Below, piece by piece: positions 5,257 through 6,065 of a stretch of DNA of 6,065 bases (positions within the stretch are counted from its first letter, which is position 1; each line of letters starts with the position of its first letter). The stretch comes from Solirubrobacteraceae bacterium. GTDB lineage: Bacteria; Actinomycetota; Thermoleophilia; Solirubrobacterales; Solirubrobacteraceae. The notes under the pieces are model-generated. The model was not told the DNA's origin. It saw nothing but the letters and a program-made list of their open reading frames with translations, and did not search any database. Where the stretch lies: assembly GCA_030043235.1 (NCBI GenBank), contig JASHYF010000174.1:1-6065 (forward strand), in the 5' to 3' direction. The position numbers and the translations under genes are program-made.

Positions 5257-6065
5257 CCGACCAGCCTGTGCGCGATCAACGTCTCAGGATCGACGTTGAT
5301 CCGGACACCCCAGCGGGGGCTCGTCGGCCCTCGATCTGGCGCGGAGGAGGAGAGCAGCACGTGTGCGTGGCTACGGCCCCGCAACGCCAGCAAGGGCTCG
5401 GCGGCGTCGGGACCATGCAGGAGCTCGAGCAGGTAGCCAAGTCGCCGCGCTACCGCGGCGCTGCCGTAGCGCTCCGCCGCGTGGGCAAGATCCTCCGGGG
5501 TCGTGCGGCCGGCCACGGCACGATCGACCGCCTCGGCAGCCTGGGGCAAGGTCACTCCCCACCGTGGGTTTGCCAGACAGTCAAGGATCGCCCGCTCAGG
5601 CAGCGCGATCGAAGGGCCGTCCGGCGTAGACAGACCCCATATCCGCTCCGGGGCCAGCAGGGCATAGCGAACTTCATCGCCCTGCCAGCTCCAATCGTTC
5701 AGGCGATGCGAGGTCAGGACGATCACCCGAAAGAAGTGCTGGTCGGTGAGACCAAACTCTGCCAGGGCGCGACCGGCGGTGACTAGATAGGGCCTCGGAG
5801 TAACCGCATCTATCAGCGGCAGAATACGAGCGTCAGTCGAGCCCGTCGGCGCGACCAGGAGATAGACGCCCCGCCGCACCCGTCGCAAGCGGCCGTCGCG
5901 CCTGAGCTGGCGAAGCGCATCCTGGCTACGGCGCCGGGAGCCCGTGCTCACGTCCAGAGCCTCCATGTCCTCGTCCAGGCGGACGACCGGATGCCGGTCG
6001 GCGTCCAAAGCTCTACGGTTGAGCGCGACGAACGCCCGCTCGCTCAGCGGTCGCTCAGAAATAGG
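5253..6065 (-). CDS. abiEi: AbiEi-type antitoxin with N-terminal winged helix, 5' end open at window edge
   Basis: First gene of the toxin-antitoxin pair, the usual order for AbiE. Residues are numbered from the TTG at 6008. The N-terminal part carries a winged-helix pattern: STGSRRRSQDALRQLRRDG (21-39) as recognition region, then RLRRVRRGVYLL (40-51) as the wing. The middle region holds TAGRALAEFGLTDQ (77-90) and IALPERAILDCLANP (134-148), matching the conserved centre of AbiEi-like antitoxins. In studied systems AbiEi neutralises the toxin without a stable complex and represses its own promoter through this DNA-binding domain. The frame has no stop between 6008 and the window edge. The upstream residues (SERPLSERAFVALNRRALDADR) read as a plausible first helix, so the true start is probably beyond 6065 and TTG 6008 is not required. 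The promoter and operator are therefore not in view. Assignment to the AbiEi group is by pattern and by its partner gene. Confidence 0.85.
   Translation of the reverse strand, partial: PISERPLSERAFVALNRRALDADRHPVVRLDEDMEALDVSTGSRRRSQDALRQLRRDGRLRRVRRGVYLLVAPTGSTDARILPLIDAVTPRPYLVTAGRALAEFGLTDQHFFRVIVLTSHRLNDWSWQGDEVRYALLAPERIWGLSTPDGPSIALPERAILDCLANPRWGVTLPQAAEAVDRAVAGRTTPEDLAHAAERYGSAAVARRLGYLLELLHGPDAAEPLLALRGRSHAHVLLSSSAPDRGPTSPRWGVRINVDPETLIAHRLVG

Overview
The window is strongly GC-rich DNA with G/C-ending codons. Together with an actinobacterial style of IS110-family transposase, this suggests a high-GC actinobacterium, possibly a soil lineage such as Thermoleophilia. That placement is inference; no phylogenetic marker gene is present.  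Layout: (1) 1-2442, plus strand, carries most of a membrane-anchored CHASE-GGDEF-EAL protein, a c-di-GMP turnover enzyme with every key residue intact. (2) 2443-2640 is non-coding and repeat-rich: a (CCTG)5 microsatellite abuts an array of six ~16-bp palindromic units, followed by a GC hairpin that may end the GGDEF-EAL transcript. (3) About 2641-4144, minus strand, is an IS110-family insertion sequence of the IS1111-like layout. It has a full-length DEDD/serine transposase (2992-4077) and a ~350-base non-coding end downstream of it. In a minus-strand transcript that end would fold into a ~233-nt structure closed by a 24-position stem with 22 pairs. I read it as the element's bridge RNA (seekRNA), because its loops carry sequences matching the element's own ends and flanks. 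(4) 4145-4458 holds no supportable gene and looks like decayed DNA; a 9-bp motif at the left-end junction recurs inside it. (5) 4459-6065, minus strand, is a two-gene AbiE-type toxin-antitoxin operon: antitoxin first (running off the right edge), toxin second, joined by an ATGA overlap.  How the parts relate: the c-di-GMP enzyme is an independent signalling gene. The insertion sequence sits between it and the toxin-antitoxin pair, within spacer DNA, and interrupts no recognisable gene. The AbiE pair is a self-contained defence or stabilisation module of the kind common in mobile, accessory regions. The most noteworthy signal is the RNA-guided transposition machinery of the IS: transposase, structured RNA and end-matching loops are all present and look intact.
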